Below are positions 9,136 through 17,126 of a DNA stretch of 64,000 nucleotides, one piece after another. How positions within the stretch are numbered: the stretch's first letter is position 1; each line of letters starts with the position of its first letter. The position numbers and the translations under genes were made by a program. Under the pieces are notes generated by a model that saw only the letters and a program-made list of their open reading frames with translations, did not search any database and was not told the DNA's origin. The DNA is taken from assembly GCF_003258835.1 (NCBI RefSeq), contig NZ_NPEV01000002.1, forward strand, positions 1-64,000. The letters are read 5' to 3'. The DNA comes from Rhodobium orientis (GTDB lineage Bacteria; Pseudomonadota; Alphaproteobacteria; Rhizobiales; Rhodobiaceae).

Positions 9136-9367
9136 GGCCTTCCATCCGTGAGATGAGACCGCCCGGCGTGCGGCAAGGGCCGTTGCCGGGCCTGTCCGCG
9201 TGCGCGTTTCAGGGCTGCGGGTAGCGGCGGCCCGTTGCAAAGGACGCGCCGCCGCGTTTCAACAATGGAATGGCACAAGCAGTTGTTTTTGAAGATTTTT
9301 TGAGAATTTCCCCATTTCAGATTTGAGATGGCGCGCGGCCAGGCCCAGCAGATCGGCCGCGAAAGCG
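9136..9367. promoter_or_regulatory. AT-rich spacer upstream of the sigma-54 promoter
   Basis: A 232-base gap without a gene. Around 9260-9330 it is markedly AT-rich with T-tracts, unlike the rest of the window, and contains an imperfect dyad (CAACAA near 9260, TTGTTTTTG near 9283). This is where upstream activator sites and a DNA-bending (IHF) site would be expected for the promoter at 9368. I could not match a defined consensus for either, so this is a position argument only. Confidence 0.35.
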
Positions 9368-9383
9368 TTGGCACGCAACTTGC
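9368..9383 (+). promoter_or_regulatory. Sigma-54 (-24/-12) promoter of the MaoC-Pta/ack operon
   Basis: TTGGCACGCAACTTGC has the -24 element TGGCACG and the -12 element TTGC at the exact consensus spacing. Transcription would start near 9395, about 120 bases before the MaoC-Pta ATG at 9515. This rules out the earlier in-frame start at 9323 for that gene. The preceding gene encodes a sigma-54 activator, which fits local control. Confidence 0.8.
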
Positions 9384-9514
9384 GAACTCGCTTCGGTGTT
9401 ACGGCATTCCTGCGCCCGGCAATGCTCGAAAACCGAAACCCCTTCCAGCTTGCGAAGTCGATCTTCGCGGCAACGGGAAACGTCTGTCCGAAAGCAAGAA
9501 GAGCACATGATCCT

Positions 9515-10960
9515 ATGAACGCCACACCCCCCTCTTTCCGTGCAGATCAGTTGCTGACCAGCCTGACATTCGACGAGCTCGAAGTCGGTCAGACCGCGAG
9601 CATCGAGCGCAAGCTGACCCCCACGGACGTCAACCTGTTCGCAGCCATGTCGGGCAATGTCGATCCGCTGCATTTTTCCGGCGGCGCGACCTCCCGCTTC
9701 CGCCAGCCGATCGGCCACGGGATGTGGACGAGCTCGCTGTTTTCCGGCCTGCTCGGCACGCGACTGCCCGGTCCGGGGACCATCTATCTCAGCCAGAACC
9801 TGACCTTCGTCGCCCCCCTGCATGTCGGCGACACGGTGACGGCCACGATCCGGGTCGCCGACAAGAGCCGCACCGAAAAGGGCCACGAGCGCGTGACCTT
9901 CGACTGCTCCTGCGACAACCAGAACGGCGATCCGGTGATCACCGGCACGGCGGTGGTGATTCCCCCGTCCGAGCATGTCGACCAGGCCGGCGCGGCATTG
10001 CCCGACCTGCAATGGATCGCCCACGACCAGCTCGCCCGGCTGACCGCCAAATGCGCCGACCTGCCGCCATTGCCGACGGCCATCGTCTACCCCTGCGACG
10101 AGACCTCGCTGCGCGGGGCCTGTTCCGGCGCCGCCATGGGCCTGGTCGAGCCGGTTCTCGTCGGTCCGCAGGCGCAGATGCAGGCGCTGGCCGAGCAACT
10201 CGGCCTCGACATCTCCGCCCATCGCATCGTCGACGCGGCGGGCCCGATCGATGCCGCCCTCAAGGGCGTGGCGCTTGCCAAGAACGGCGAGGTCGGCGCG
10301 GTGATGAAGGGCGCGCTGCACACCGACGAGCTGATGGGCGCCATCGTGCGGCGCGACACGGGCCTGCGCACGTCAAAGCGCATCAGCCACGTCTTCGTCA
10401 TGTCGGTGCCGACCTATCCCAAGCCCCTGCTGATCACCGACGCCGTCGTCAACATCGCCCCGGAAGCCGACGACAAGGCGGGCATCATCCAGAATGCCGT
10501 CGAGCTTGCCAGCGTACTCGGCGTCGAGACGCCACGCGTTGCCATCCTTTCGGCAGTGGAGACGGTCAATCCGAAGATCCAGTCGACTGTCGATGCCGCA
10601 GCGCTCTGCAAGATGGCCGATCGCGGCCAGATAACGGGTGCCATCGTCGACGGCCCGCTGGCCTTCGACAATGCCATCTCAGCAGAGGCTGCGCGCACCA
10701 AGGGCATCCGCTCCGAGGTCGCCGGCCAGCCCGACATCCTGCTGGTGCCGGAGCTTGCCTCCGGCAACATGCTCGTCAAGCAGCTGTCGTTCCTGGCCCA
10801 TGCCGATGCCGCCGGCATCGTGCTCGGAGCCGCCGTCCCCGTCATGCTCACCAGCCGGGCCGACAGCCTGCCCTCACGGCTTGCTTCCTGCGCGCTCGCC
10901 GTGCTGCTGGCCGACAAGGCCGCAAGGAACGGCGCGACCCGTCCGGAGGCGGCCCAGTGA
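9515..10960 (+). CDS. MaoC-like hydratase fused to phosphate acyltransferase
   Basis: A 481-residue two-domain protein. Residues 1-150 form a MaoC/(R)-specific enoyl-CoA hydratase hot-dog domain (LFAAMSGNVDPLHF, then PIGHGMWTSSLFSGLLGTRLPGPG). Residues about 170-475 form a phosphate acetyl/butyryltransferase domain that converts acyl-CoA and phosphate to acyl phosphate and CoA. The fusion is a known arrangement in proteobacteria. The ATG at 9515 follows AAGAAGAG. Its stop overlaps the GTG start of acetate kinase (GTGA), so the pair makes acyl phosphate and then ATP. It is expected to be driven by the sigma-54 promoter at 9368. Acetyl versus propionyl/butyryl preference is not readable. Confidence 0.9.
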   Translation: MNATPPSFRADQLLTSLTFDELEVGQTASIERKLTPTDVNLFAAMSGNVDPLHFSGGATSRFRQPIGHGMWTSSLFSGLLGTRLPGPGTIYLSQNLTFVAPLHVGDTVTATIRVADKSRTEKGHERVTFDCSCDNQNGDPVITGTAVVIPPSEHVDQAGAALPDLQWIAHDQLARLTAKCADLPPLPTAIVYPCDETSLRGACSGAAMGLVEPVLVGPQAQMQALAEQLGLDISAHRIVDAAGPIDAALKGVALAKNGEVGAVMKGALHTDELMGAIVRRDTGLRTSKRISHVFVMSVPTYPKPLLITDAVVNIAPEADDKAGIIQNAVELASVLGVETPRVAILSAVETVNPKIQSTVDAAALCKMADRGQITGAIVDGPLAFDNAISAEAARTKGIRSEVAGQPDILLVPELASGNMLVKQLSFLAHADAAGIVLGAAVPVMLTSRADSLPSRLASCALAVLLADKAARNGATRPEAAQ

Positions 10961-12273
10961 ACGTTCACGCCAATCTCTCCGGCGGCGCCCTCCTGGTCCT
11001 CAACAGCGGCTCGTCCTCCGTCAAATTCTCCGTCTTTCGCGTCGATCCGGAAGGCCGGGAAATCACGCCCCTGTTTGCCGGCCAGTTGACCGGCATCGGC
11101 ACCGACGCGCGGCTGTCGGCAAAGACCGCGGCCAGGGAACCGATCGCCGACGAATCCTGGGCCGAGCGCGACACGGGCAGCGTGCCGGTGCTGTTGCCGC
11201 ATCTGATATCGTGGATCGAACGCCATCTGCCACAGGATCTGCCGCTCATGGCGGCCGGCCACCGGGTGGTCCACGGCGGCGCCAACCTCCATCGCCCGGC
11301 GAGGATCACGGACGATGTTCTGGCCGAGCTGGAAACGCTCATCCCGCTCGCCCCCCTGCACCAGCCGCAGAACGTGGCGGCGATCAAGGTGCTGGCCGAG
11401 AGCCGGGGCGACCTGCCCCAGGTGGCCTGCTTCGACACGGCTTTCCATCACGCCCAGCCGTTGAATTCGACCACCTATGCCATCCCGAGGCACCTGACGG
11501 AGGCGGGCATCCGCCGCTACGGGTTCCATGGGCTTTCCTATGAATATGTCGCGCGTCAGTTGCTCGCGACCCATCCGGATCTCGTCAGGGGCCGGGTCGT
11601 CGTCGCCCATCTCGGCAACGGCTCGAGCCTGTGCGCCATCAAAGACGGCACCAGCATCGACACCACCATGGGCTTTTCCGTTCTGGAGGGCGTCCCCATG
11701 GGCACCCGCTCCGGCGGCATCGATCCCGGCATCCTGATCTATCTGATGCGCAAGTTCGACATGGACGTGAACGATCTGGAGCGCCTGCTTTACCACCAGT
11801 CCGGCCTGCTCGGCGTTTCCGGCGTCTCCAACGACATGCGCGTGCTCCTGGGCAGCAGCGATCCCCATTGTGCCGAGGCCGTCGACCTTTTCTGCCTGCG
11901 GGTCGCCAAGGAAGTCTGCACCCTGGCCTGTTCCATGGGCGGCATCGATGCGCTGGTCTTCACGGCCGGCATCGGCGAACACTCCGCCGAGGTCCGCGCC
12001 GGGGTCTGCGCCCATCTGAACTGGCTCGGCATCGACCTCGATGCGGCGCGCAACGCCGACGCCGAGGCGCTGATCTCCTCCGACACGTCTCTCCCGGTCC
12101 ACGTTATCGCCACCGATGAGGAATTCATGATCGCGCGGCACACGGTCGATCTGCTGACCACGCACAACGCCGCCTGCCGCGGCTCGGTGGCCCGGATAAG
12201 GGGCTCGACCTGCGGACCAGACGGGGAGAGGCGCAACCCGGACCGACAACGGGACATTGAACCGCGTCGTTGA
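10957..12273 (+). CDS. ackA: Acetate kinase
   Basis: A 438-residue acetokinase-family enzyme that makes ATP from acyl phosphate and ADP. The family motifs are present: LNSGSSSVKF at the N-terminus, HRVVHGG, the GFHGLSYEYV region and FTAGIGEHSAEVR. The start is a GTG overlapping the upstream stop codon, giving translational coupling with the MaoC-Pta gene. The protein is about 35 residues longer than usual because of a basic, low-complexity C-terminal tail after the conserved end. It is the last gene of the catabolic side; the polyketide cluster begins on the other strand 55 bases further on. Confidence 0.93.
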   Translation: MNVHANLSGGALLVLNSGSSSVKFSVFRVDPEGREITPLFAGQLTGIGTDARLSAKTAAREPIADESWAERDTGSVPVLLPHLISWIERHLPQDLPLMAAGHRVVHGGANLHRPARITDDVLAELETLIPLAPLHQPQNVAAIKVLAESRGDLPQVACFDTAFHHAQPLNSTTYAIPRHLTEAGIRRYGFHGLSYEYVARQLLATHPDLVRGRVVVAHLGNGSSLCAIKDGTSIDTTMGFSVLEGVPMGTRSGGIDPGILIYLMRKFDMDVNDLERLLYHQSGLLGVSGVSNDMRVLLGSSDPHCAEAVDLFCLRVAKEVCTLACSMGGIDALVFTAGIGEHSAEVRAGVCAHLNWLGIDLDAARNADAEALISSDTSLPVHVIATDEEFMIARHTVDLLTTHNAACRGSVARIRGSTCGPDGERRNPDRQRDIEPRR

Positions 12274-12328
12274 GCGTCAAGCCAGCCGCGGAACGCGGGT
12301 GCCGGTTCTCTTGAGGACGCGCGTCTGG

Positions 12329-13294
12329 CTATCGGCCCGCATCGAACACCGCCGAGAGCCGTTTCAAATTGCCGCCGAAGGGCGAGACGAGCGGGACGAT
12401 CTCCGAGCCGCCGCTCCGGAGGTCCTGGCGCAGGACCGCGGCGAGGCTGCCGCTGGGGCTGAGGTCGAGATAGCGCGCGCCGCCCCGCGCTTCGATCGCC
12501 GAGAAGGTGTCGCGCAGCCGCATTTCTGCGCGCACGATGCGCCAGGTGAGGGGGCCGTCGACGTGCTCGACCGGGGCGGCAAGGCATGCCGACCACACTG
12601 GCCAGAACGGCGTCTCGAAGGCAAGATCGGCGACGGCGGCAAGATAGGCGTCCTTCGCGCTCTCCACCCAGCGCGAATGGAAGGCGAACGGCACCGGCAA
12701 TTGCTGGAAGGGAACGTCGAGCCGGCGCAACTCCGCGAGAACGCGATTGGTCTCAACGGCCGGGCAGGCGAGCACGCAATGGGCCGCGGCGTTGGTCCCG
12801 GCAATCTCCGTCGCCTCGGCAAGGACCGCTGAGTCATCCCGGATGCTCTCCGGCGCCAGCACCGCGATGAGCGCCCCGGCCGGCGCCGTTTTGGCAAAGA
12901 CCTGCGGCTGTTCGGCGACGGCACGGAGCGCCGTCTCGAACGGGACCATGCCGGCAACGCTCATGGCAACGAACTCGCCGAGGCTGACGCCGAGGAGCAT
13001 GTCCGGCTTGATACCCTTTGCCTGCAACAGCTTGGCGAGCGCGAACTGCACCAGGAAGAGCGACGGGTGCGAGTGCTCCAGCCGGTCGAAGGGCTCGCTC
13101 GCCTTCCTGCCCGCGCCATAGATCGCCTCCAGCGGCGAAAACCCTTCGGCGTTCCGCACGATCTCGTCGCCGATCTCCATCCATTGCCTGAACACGGCGT
13201 GCTCCCCCATGACATCGCCCGCCATGTGGTAGTACTGGGAGCCCTGGCCGGCGAAGCAGAACACCGTCGGCAGGCAAGGCGAAACGGACGACAT
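12329..13294 (-). CDS. Trans-acting acyl hydrolase (PedC-like AT homologue)
   Basis: A 321-residue stand-alone protein of the malonyl-transferase fold. It opens with VFCFAGQGSQYYHM and keeps the nucleophile Ser104 and His206 (VPFAFHSRWV). The active-site box reads GVSLGEF instead of GHSLGE. From established work, trans-AT clusters often carry a second AT homologue of this GxSLGE kind (PedC clade) that removes stalled acyl groups from the assembly line rather than loading malonate. I therefore call an acyl hydrolase, with malonyl loading left to the AT-ER fusion at 26653. The start at 13294 is the first Met matching the family N-terminus; it overlaps the divergent phosphopantetheinyl transferase start, so one of the two starts may be misplaced. 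Confidence 0.85.
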   Translation of the reverse strand: MSSVSPCLPTVFCFAGQGSQYYHMAGDVMGEHAVFRQWMEIGDEIVRNAEGFSPLEAIYGAGRKASEPFDRLEHSHPSLFLVQFALAKLLQAKGIKPDMLLGVSLGEFVAMSVAGMVPFETALRAVAEQPQVFAKTAPAGALIAVLAPESIRDDSAVLAEATEIAGTNAAAHCVLACPAVETNRVLAELRRLDVPFQQLPVPFAFHSRWVESAKDAYLAAVADLAFETPFWPVWSACLAAPVEHVDGPLTWRIVRAEMRLRDTFSAIEARGGARYLDLSPSGSLAAVLRQDLRSGGSEIVPLVSPFGGNLKRLSAVFDAGR

Positions 13295-14108
13295 GAACGA
13301 GACCCCGGAAAGCGAGCGCAAGGCGCCCCAAGACGCGCCCTTCTCACATGCGGCAAGCCCGAACGGCAAGCCGGAGATCGACCGCGACCGCGTTAGCGCC
13401 TGGTGGCTCCGCCTTGACGACATCGGCGCTGCCGACTGGCCTTTGCTTGAGTCGCTCCTCTCCGACGAGGAACTGACCCGCGCCCAGCGCTTCCACTTCG
13501 ACCGCGACCGCGACGTCTATATCGCCGCTCACGCCCTCTGCCGCGGGCTCCTGACCTGCTGCGCGAGATCGGCGCCGCGCGACTGGCGCTTCACGGTCGA
13601 GGATCACGGCAAGCCCGAAGTGGTCTCGCCGGCCGGCGCGCCGCGGCTTCGCGTCAACATCTCCCACACCAGAGGCCTTGCCGCCGTCGCGCTTACCGCC
13701 GAGAACGACATCGGCGTCGATGTGGAATGGCTGCAGCGCGAGGCCGCCACCGAGCAGCTCGCCGAACGGGTCTTTGCTCCGAAGGAGCGACAAGTTCTGG
13801 CGGACGCGGCCGAGACGATGAAAACCGAGACGTTCCTGACCTTCTGGACCCTGAAGGAGGCCTATGTGAAGGCGATCGGCAAGGGGCTCTCCCAGCCGCT
13901 CGACGCCTTCCATTTCGACCTTGAGACCTTGGCCATCGCCTTCGACGACCCGGACGTCGACGATCCGGCAAACTGGCAGTTCGCCCGCTGGCGCCCCGGC
14001 CCGGACCATCTGATGGCCCTCGCCATCCGCCATCCGGACCCGGCGCGGCTGGCAATCGAGGCCGGCCCGGCGCCGCTCGATTACCTGAGGGCGCTCGCCG
14101 GCTCCTGA
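13293..14108 (+). CDS. Sfp-type 4'-phosphopantetheinyl transferase
   Basis: A 271-residue enzyme that transfers phosphopantetheine from CoA to the Ser of carrier proteins and so activates the ACPs of this cluster. The two diagnostic motifs are present: IGVDVEWL and FWTLKEAYVKAIGKGL. The conserved domain begins near residue 35 (VSAWWLRLDD). The first ~30 residues are polar and poorly conserved, and the ATG at 13293 overlaps the ATG of the divergent acyl hydrolase, so the true start is uncertain. The 3' end overlaps the convergent phosphoesterase by 28 bases. Confidence 0.9.
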   Translation: MNETPESERKAPQDAPFSHAASPNGKPEIDRDRVSAWWLRLDDIGAADWPLLESLLSDEELTRAQRFHFDRDRDVYIAAHALCRGLLTCCARSAPRDWRFTVEDHGKPEVVSPAGAPRLRVNISHTRGLAAVALTAENDIGVDVEWLQREAATEQLAERVFAPKERQVLADAAETMKTETFLTFWTLKEAYVKAIGKGLSQPLDAFHFDLETLAIAFDDPDVDDPANWQFARWRPGPDHLMALAIRHPDPARLAIEAGPAPLDYLRALAGS

Positions 14109-14941
14109 ATGTCGGCTTCCTCGCCGAGGATCGTCCGCAAGTATGGCGCCATGCCGCGTTCCTGGTCCCACTGGCGCGGATAGCCGAGGGAGACCTCCTC
14201 GAAGCGGGTGCCGTGGCGCCAGTCGGTGCGGCGGATGTGGATGTGGCCGGAGATGACGACGCGGGCATTGAACCGCCGGTGCCAGTCCTCGGTCCGCCTG
14301 GTGCCGCACCAGGGCGAAAAGCGCGGCGCCCGGGGAATGCGGATGAGGTCCTCGCGCATCGGAAAGTGATTGACGAGGATCGTTTCCATGCCCTCCGGCA
14401 GGGCCGAGAGCCGCGCCTCGGCCTCGTCGCAGCGCCGCTGGCACCAGGCTTCGCGGCTCTCGAACGGGGCAGGGTTGAGGAACATCTCGTCGGCGCAGAC
14501 GGAGTTCTGCTCCCGCGCCCAGGCGACGACCTCATGCCGTCCGATATGGTCGGGCCGGAAGCTGTAGTCGTAGAGCAGGAACAGCGGCGCGATCGCGCAA
14601 GGGCCGCCGGGGCCGGTCCAGACCTCGAACGGATCTTCCGGCGTCACCACGCCATAGGCGCGGGCAAGGTCGACGAGCGCCCGGTAGCGCTCCTCGCCGA
14701 CGAGGGCCGGCCCCTTGCCGCCCTCCTCGGGGATCGCCCACAGGTCGTGGTTGCCCGGCACCCAGAACACCTTGGCGAATTTTTCCGTGAGGGTGGCGAA
14801 GGCGAGCCGCACATGGTCGAAGCGCTCGGCGACATCGCCGGCAAGGATCAGCCAGTCATCGGGATAGAACGGCAGTTCCTGAAGGGCGTCGCGATTGGCC
14901 GGGCTCGCCAGGTGTAGATCGCTGATGGCACGGATGTTCAT
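14081..14941 (-). CDS. Calcineurin-like metallophosphoesterase
   Basis: A 286-residue protein with all five blocks of the metallophosphoesterase superfamily: ISDLHL at the N-terminus, LAGDVAE, GNHD, NHFP and GHIHIRR. It should hydrolyse a phosphomono- or phosphodiester with two bound metal ions. The ATG at 14941 directly precedes the first strand (MNIRAISDLHL); an upstream extension is possible but adds nothing conserved. It lies inside the polyketide cluster and overlaps the phosphopantetheinyl transferase gene tail to tail. Removal of a protecting phosphate from the product, as reported in calyculin biosynthesis, or turnover of phosphopantetheine are both possible; neither is shown by sequence. 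Confidence 0.82.
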   Translation of the reverse strand: MNIRAISDLHLASPANRDALQELPFYPDDWLILAGDVAERFDHVRLAFATLTEKFAKVFWVPGNHDLWAIPEEGGKGPALVGEERYRALVDLARAYGVVTPEDPFEVWTGPGGPCAIAPLFLLYDYSFRPDHIGRHEVVAWAREQNSVCADEMFLNPAPFESREAWCQRRCDEAEARLSALPEGMETILVNHFPMREDLIRIPRAPRFSPWCGTRRTEDWHRRFNARVVISGHIHIRRTDWRHGTRFEEVSLGYPRQWDQERGMAPYLRTILGEEADIQEPASALR

Positions 14942-14967
14942 GGTCGGGGATATCTGCGCCTCTTTCC

Positions 14968-15882
14968 TTGACGCTGGCGGGCGAATTTCGAACACTTCCC
15001 GGAATCGGGCGGCAATGTCCACCCCGGTGCGGCTCGAAACTCAGTTGGATAACGATCTTGGCGCTCGTAACGAAGGCCTTGCCCGGCGGGCGGGAGATCT
15101 CTTGCATCAACCCCTATGAGGTGGATTTCTCCGTCCACGAGATCTTTTCCGCCGACCTTGCCGCCCATGGCATCGCCCTGCCGCACGATGGGCTGTTCCT
15201 CGACGTCGGCGCCAATATCGGGCTCTTTTCGCTCCGGCTGCGGGAGAAATGCCCGGCCGCGCGCATTCTCGCCTACGAGCCGATGCCGGACGTCTTAAGA
15301 GCGCTCGCCGAGAATATGGGGCGGCTTGCGCCCGCCGGCGAGGCCTATGCCCTTGCGCTCGGCGCAGAGCCCGGTACGGCGACCTTCGACTATTTCCCCG
15401 GCCTGACGGCCATGTCCTCGTCCCATCCCGACGTGGCGGAAAAGATGGCGGACGGCATTCGCGCCATCATGGCGGGCGCCAGCGGGTCGGCGGAGGTGCG
15501 CGATCTGGTGGAGAGCACCGGTGCCGACGAACGGGCAACGGACGGGGCCTATATGGAGGACCTGTTCCGGCGCCAGCGGGTCACCGTCGACGTCGACACG
15601 GTCTCAAGGCAACTGACACGGCACGGCATCGAGCGGGTCGATCTCCTCAAGGTCGACACCGAGGGCGCCGAACTGGACGTCCTTGCCGGCATCGCCGAGG
15701 CGGACTGGCCGAAGATTTCGCAGCTCATGGTCGAGGTGCATCTCGGCGACGAGGTGCTCAACGACCTTGCGGCAGATTTCGAGGCCCGCGGCTACGCCAT
15801 CTCCATCGACCGCCATCCGCTTGCCGACGGCGGCGCCGCGGTCTCGCAGATTTATGCGGTCCGCCGCGGAGACAAGCCATGA
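14968..15882 (+). CDS. FkbM-family methyltransferase
   Basis: A SAM-dependent methyltransferase of the FkbM family, usually an O-methyltransferase in polyketide pathways. SAM motif I is FLDVGANIGLFSLRL, and the late motif is LLKVDTEGAELDVL. No ATG is available at the right place. TTG codons at 14968 and 15058 are candidate starts, and the second, giving about 274 residues, leaves the conserved INPYEVDFSVHEIF block near the N-terminus. Its stop overlaps the P450 start by ATGA, so the two proteins are probably coupled. An O-methyl made here could be the substrate of that P450. Confidence 0.85.
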   Translation: MTLAGEFRTLPGIGRQCPPRCGSKLSWITILALVTKALPGGREISCINPYEVDFSVHEIFSADLAAHGIALPHDGLFLDVGANIGLFSLRLREKCPAARILAYEPMPDVLRALAENMGRLAPAGEAYALALGAEPGTATFDYFPGLTAMSSSHPDVAEKMADGIRAIMAGASGSAEVRDLVESTGADERATDGAYMEDLFRRQRVTVDVDTVSRQLTRHGIERVDLLKVDTEGAELDVLAGIAEADWPKISQLMVEVHLGDEVLNDLAADFEARGYAISIDRHPLADGGAAVSQIYAVRRGDKP

Positions 15883-17126
15883 GCGCGGCGGGGCAAAGCG
15901 ACGACATCGACTGGTGGGGGACGCTCTCCGACCCGGCCTTTCTGGAAAATCCCTATCCGGAGCTGCATCGCCTCAGTGCGCGCGGGCCGGTGCAGTTCGA
16001 TCCCGCCAGCGGCATCTGGTTCATCCTCGGCCACAAGGCGTTTTCGAAGGTGCTGAAATCGCAATCTTTCGGCCGCGACACCCGCAATTGGGCGGGCGGT
16101 TGGACCACGGAGGACTACAAAAAGGCCGATCCGGTCGGCTATGAACTCTTCAGCACCTTCCAGCCGCAGATGATCAATTGCGACGGCCCGGAGCACAGGC
16201 GCATGCGCGCCGTCTACGAGCCGGCCTTCCGGTCCCAGGCAATGGCCGACGTGGTGCCGATCATCGAGGCCGAGGCGGCCGCGCTGCTCGATGCCATGCC
16301 GGACGAAGGCGAGGCCGACTTCATCACCGCCTTCGCCGCCCCGCTGCCGCTCCGGGTCTTGTGCGAACTCTTCGACCTCTCCGCCGGTACTGATGCCCGC
16401 GTCGCCCGCTGGAGCGCCTCGCTGATCAGGATTGGCGACATCCTGATGACCCCGGAGCAGAAGCAGGAGGCGCTGGACGCCCTTTCCGAGTTCAAGGCCT
16501 TCCTGAAGGAGTGCCTGGCGGCGGCCGACCCCGCGAGCGCCCGGAACTTCATGGCGCTGGCCTTAAAAGCCCGTGACGACGGTACGCTCGATGAGGAGGA
16601 AAGCCTCACCAATCTGATTTCCATGCTGATCGCCGGCCACGAGACGACCGTCACCCTGATCGGAAACGGCATGCTGATCCTGTTGCGCAACCCGGAGGAA
16701 ATGGCAAGGCTTCGTGCCGAGCCGGCCCTGATGCGCACGGCCATCGAGGAGTTCCTGCGCATGGAGCCGGGCGGCAACATGATCCTGCGCGTCGCTTTGG
16801 AAGACGTGGAAGTCGAGGGGACGGTGATCCCGAAGGGCGCGCCCGTCCTCGGCCTCATCGGCGCCGTCAACCGCGATCCGGCCCGCTTCGATGTGCCAGA
16901 CGACCTCGACATCGCCCGGCCCGCCAACGCCCAGCTCACCTTCGGCGGCGGCGCCCATTCCTGCATCGGCGCGCCGCTCGCCCGCCTGGAAGCCCAGATC
17001 GCCTTTTCGGCGTTCTTCGAAAAGTACGACACCATCGAGCTTGCGGGCGCACCGGAATGGCGGCTCGACCGGCTGAACGCCCGCGGCCTCGCAAAACTGC
17101 CCGTCCACCTCGGAGCCGCCAAATGA
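15879..17126 (+). CDS. Cytochrome P450
   Basis: A 415-residue soluble bacterial P450. The I-helix motif is AGHETT, the ExxR motif is EEFLR, and the heme loop is FGGGAHSCIGAPLAR with the ligand Cys. Length and lack of a membrane anchor are typical of class I bacterial enzymes, which need a separate ferredoxin system; none is encoded here. The start overlaps the stop of the FkbM methyltransferase and the stop overlaps the start of the HMG-CoA synthase homologue. It is probably a post-assembly oxidase; hydroxylation or closure of an O-methyl onto a neighbouring hydroxyl (methylenedioxy bridge) are candidate reactions. Confidence 0.93.
   Translation: MSAAGQSDDIDWWGTLSDPAFLENPYPELHRLSARGPVQFDPASGIWFILGHKAFSKVLKSQSFGRDTRNWAGGWTTEDYKKADPVGYELFSTFQPQMINCDGPEHRRMRAVYEPAFRSQAMADVVPIIEAEAAALLDAMPDEGEADFITAFAAPLPLRVLCELFDLSAGTDARVARWSASLIRIGDILMTPEQKQEALDALSEFKAFLKECLAAADPASARNFMALALKARDDGTLDEEESLTNLISMLIAGHETTVTLIGNGMLILLRNPEEMARLRAEPALMRTAIEEFLRMEPGGNMILRVALEDVEVEGTVIPKGAPVLGLIGAVNRDPARFDVPDDLDIARPANAQLTFGGGAHSCIGAPLARLEAQIAFSAFFEKYDTIELAGAPEWRLDRLNARGLAKLPVHLGAAK

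Noticed and set aside
9171-9188. Hairpin CGGCAA/TTGCCG after the sigma-54 activator
   Set aside because: Only six pairs, six-base loop and no T-tract; too weak to call a terminator in GC-rich DNA.
9323-9514. N-terminal extension of the MaoC-Pta protein
   Set aside because: The sigma-54 promoter at 9368-9383 lies inside the extension, and the conserved domain begins just after the ATG at 9515.
9724-12273. Apparent 849-residue reading frame joining part of the MaoC-Pta region to acetate kinase
   Set aside because: The first 411 codons are the wrong frame of MaoC-Pta and encode no domain. Acetate kinase starts at the GTG at 10957, so there is no fusion.
12329-13423. Longer version of the acyl hydrolase starting at 13423
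   Set aside because: The extra 43 residues overlap the phosphopantetheinyl transferase gene on the other strand and precede the normal family N-terminus, so the start at 13294 is preferred.
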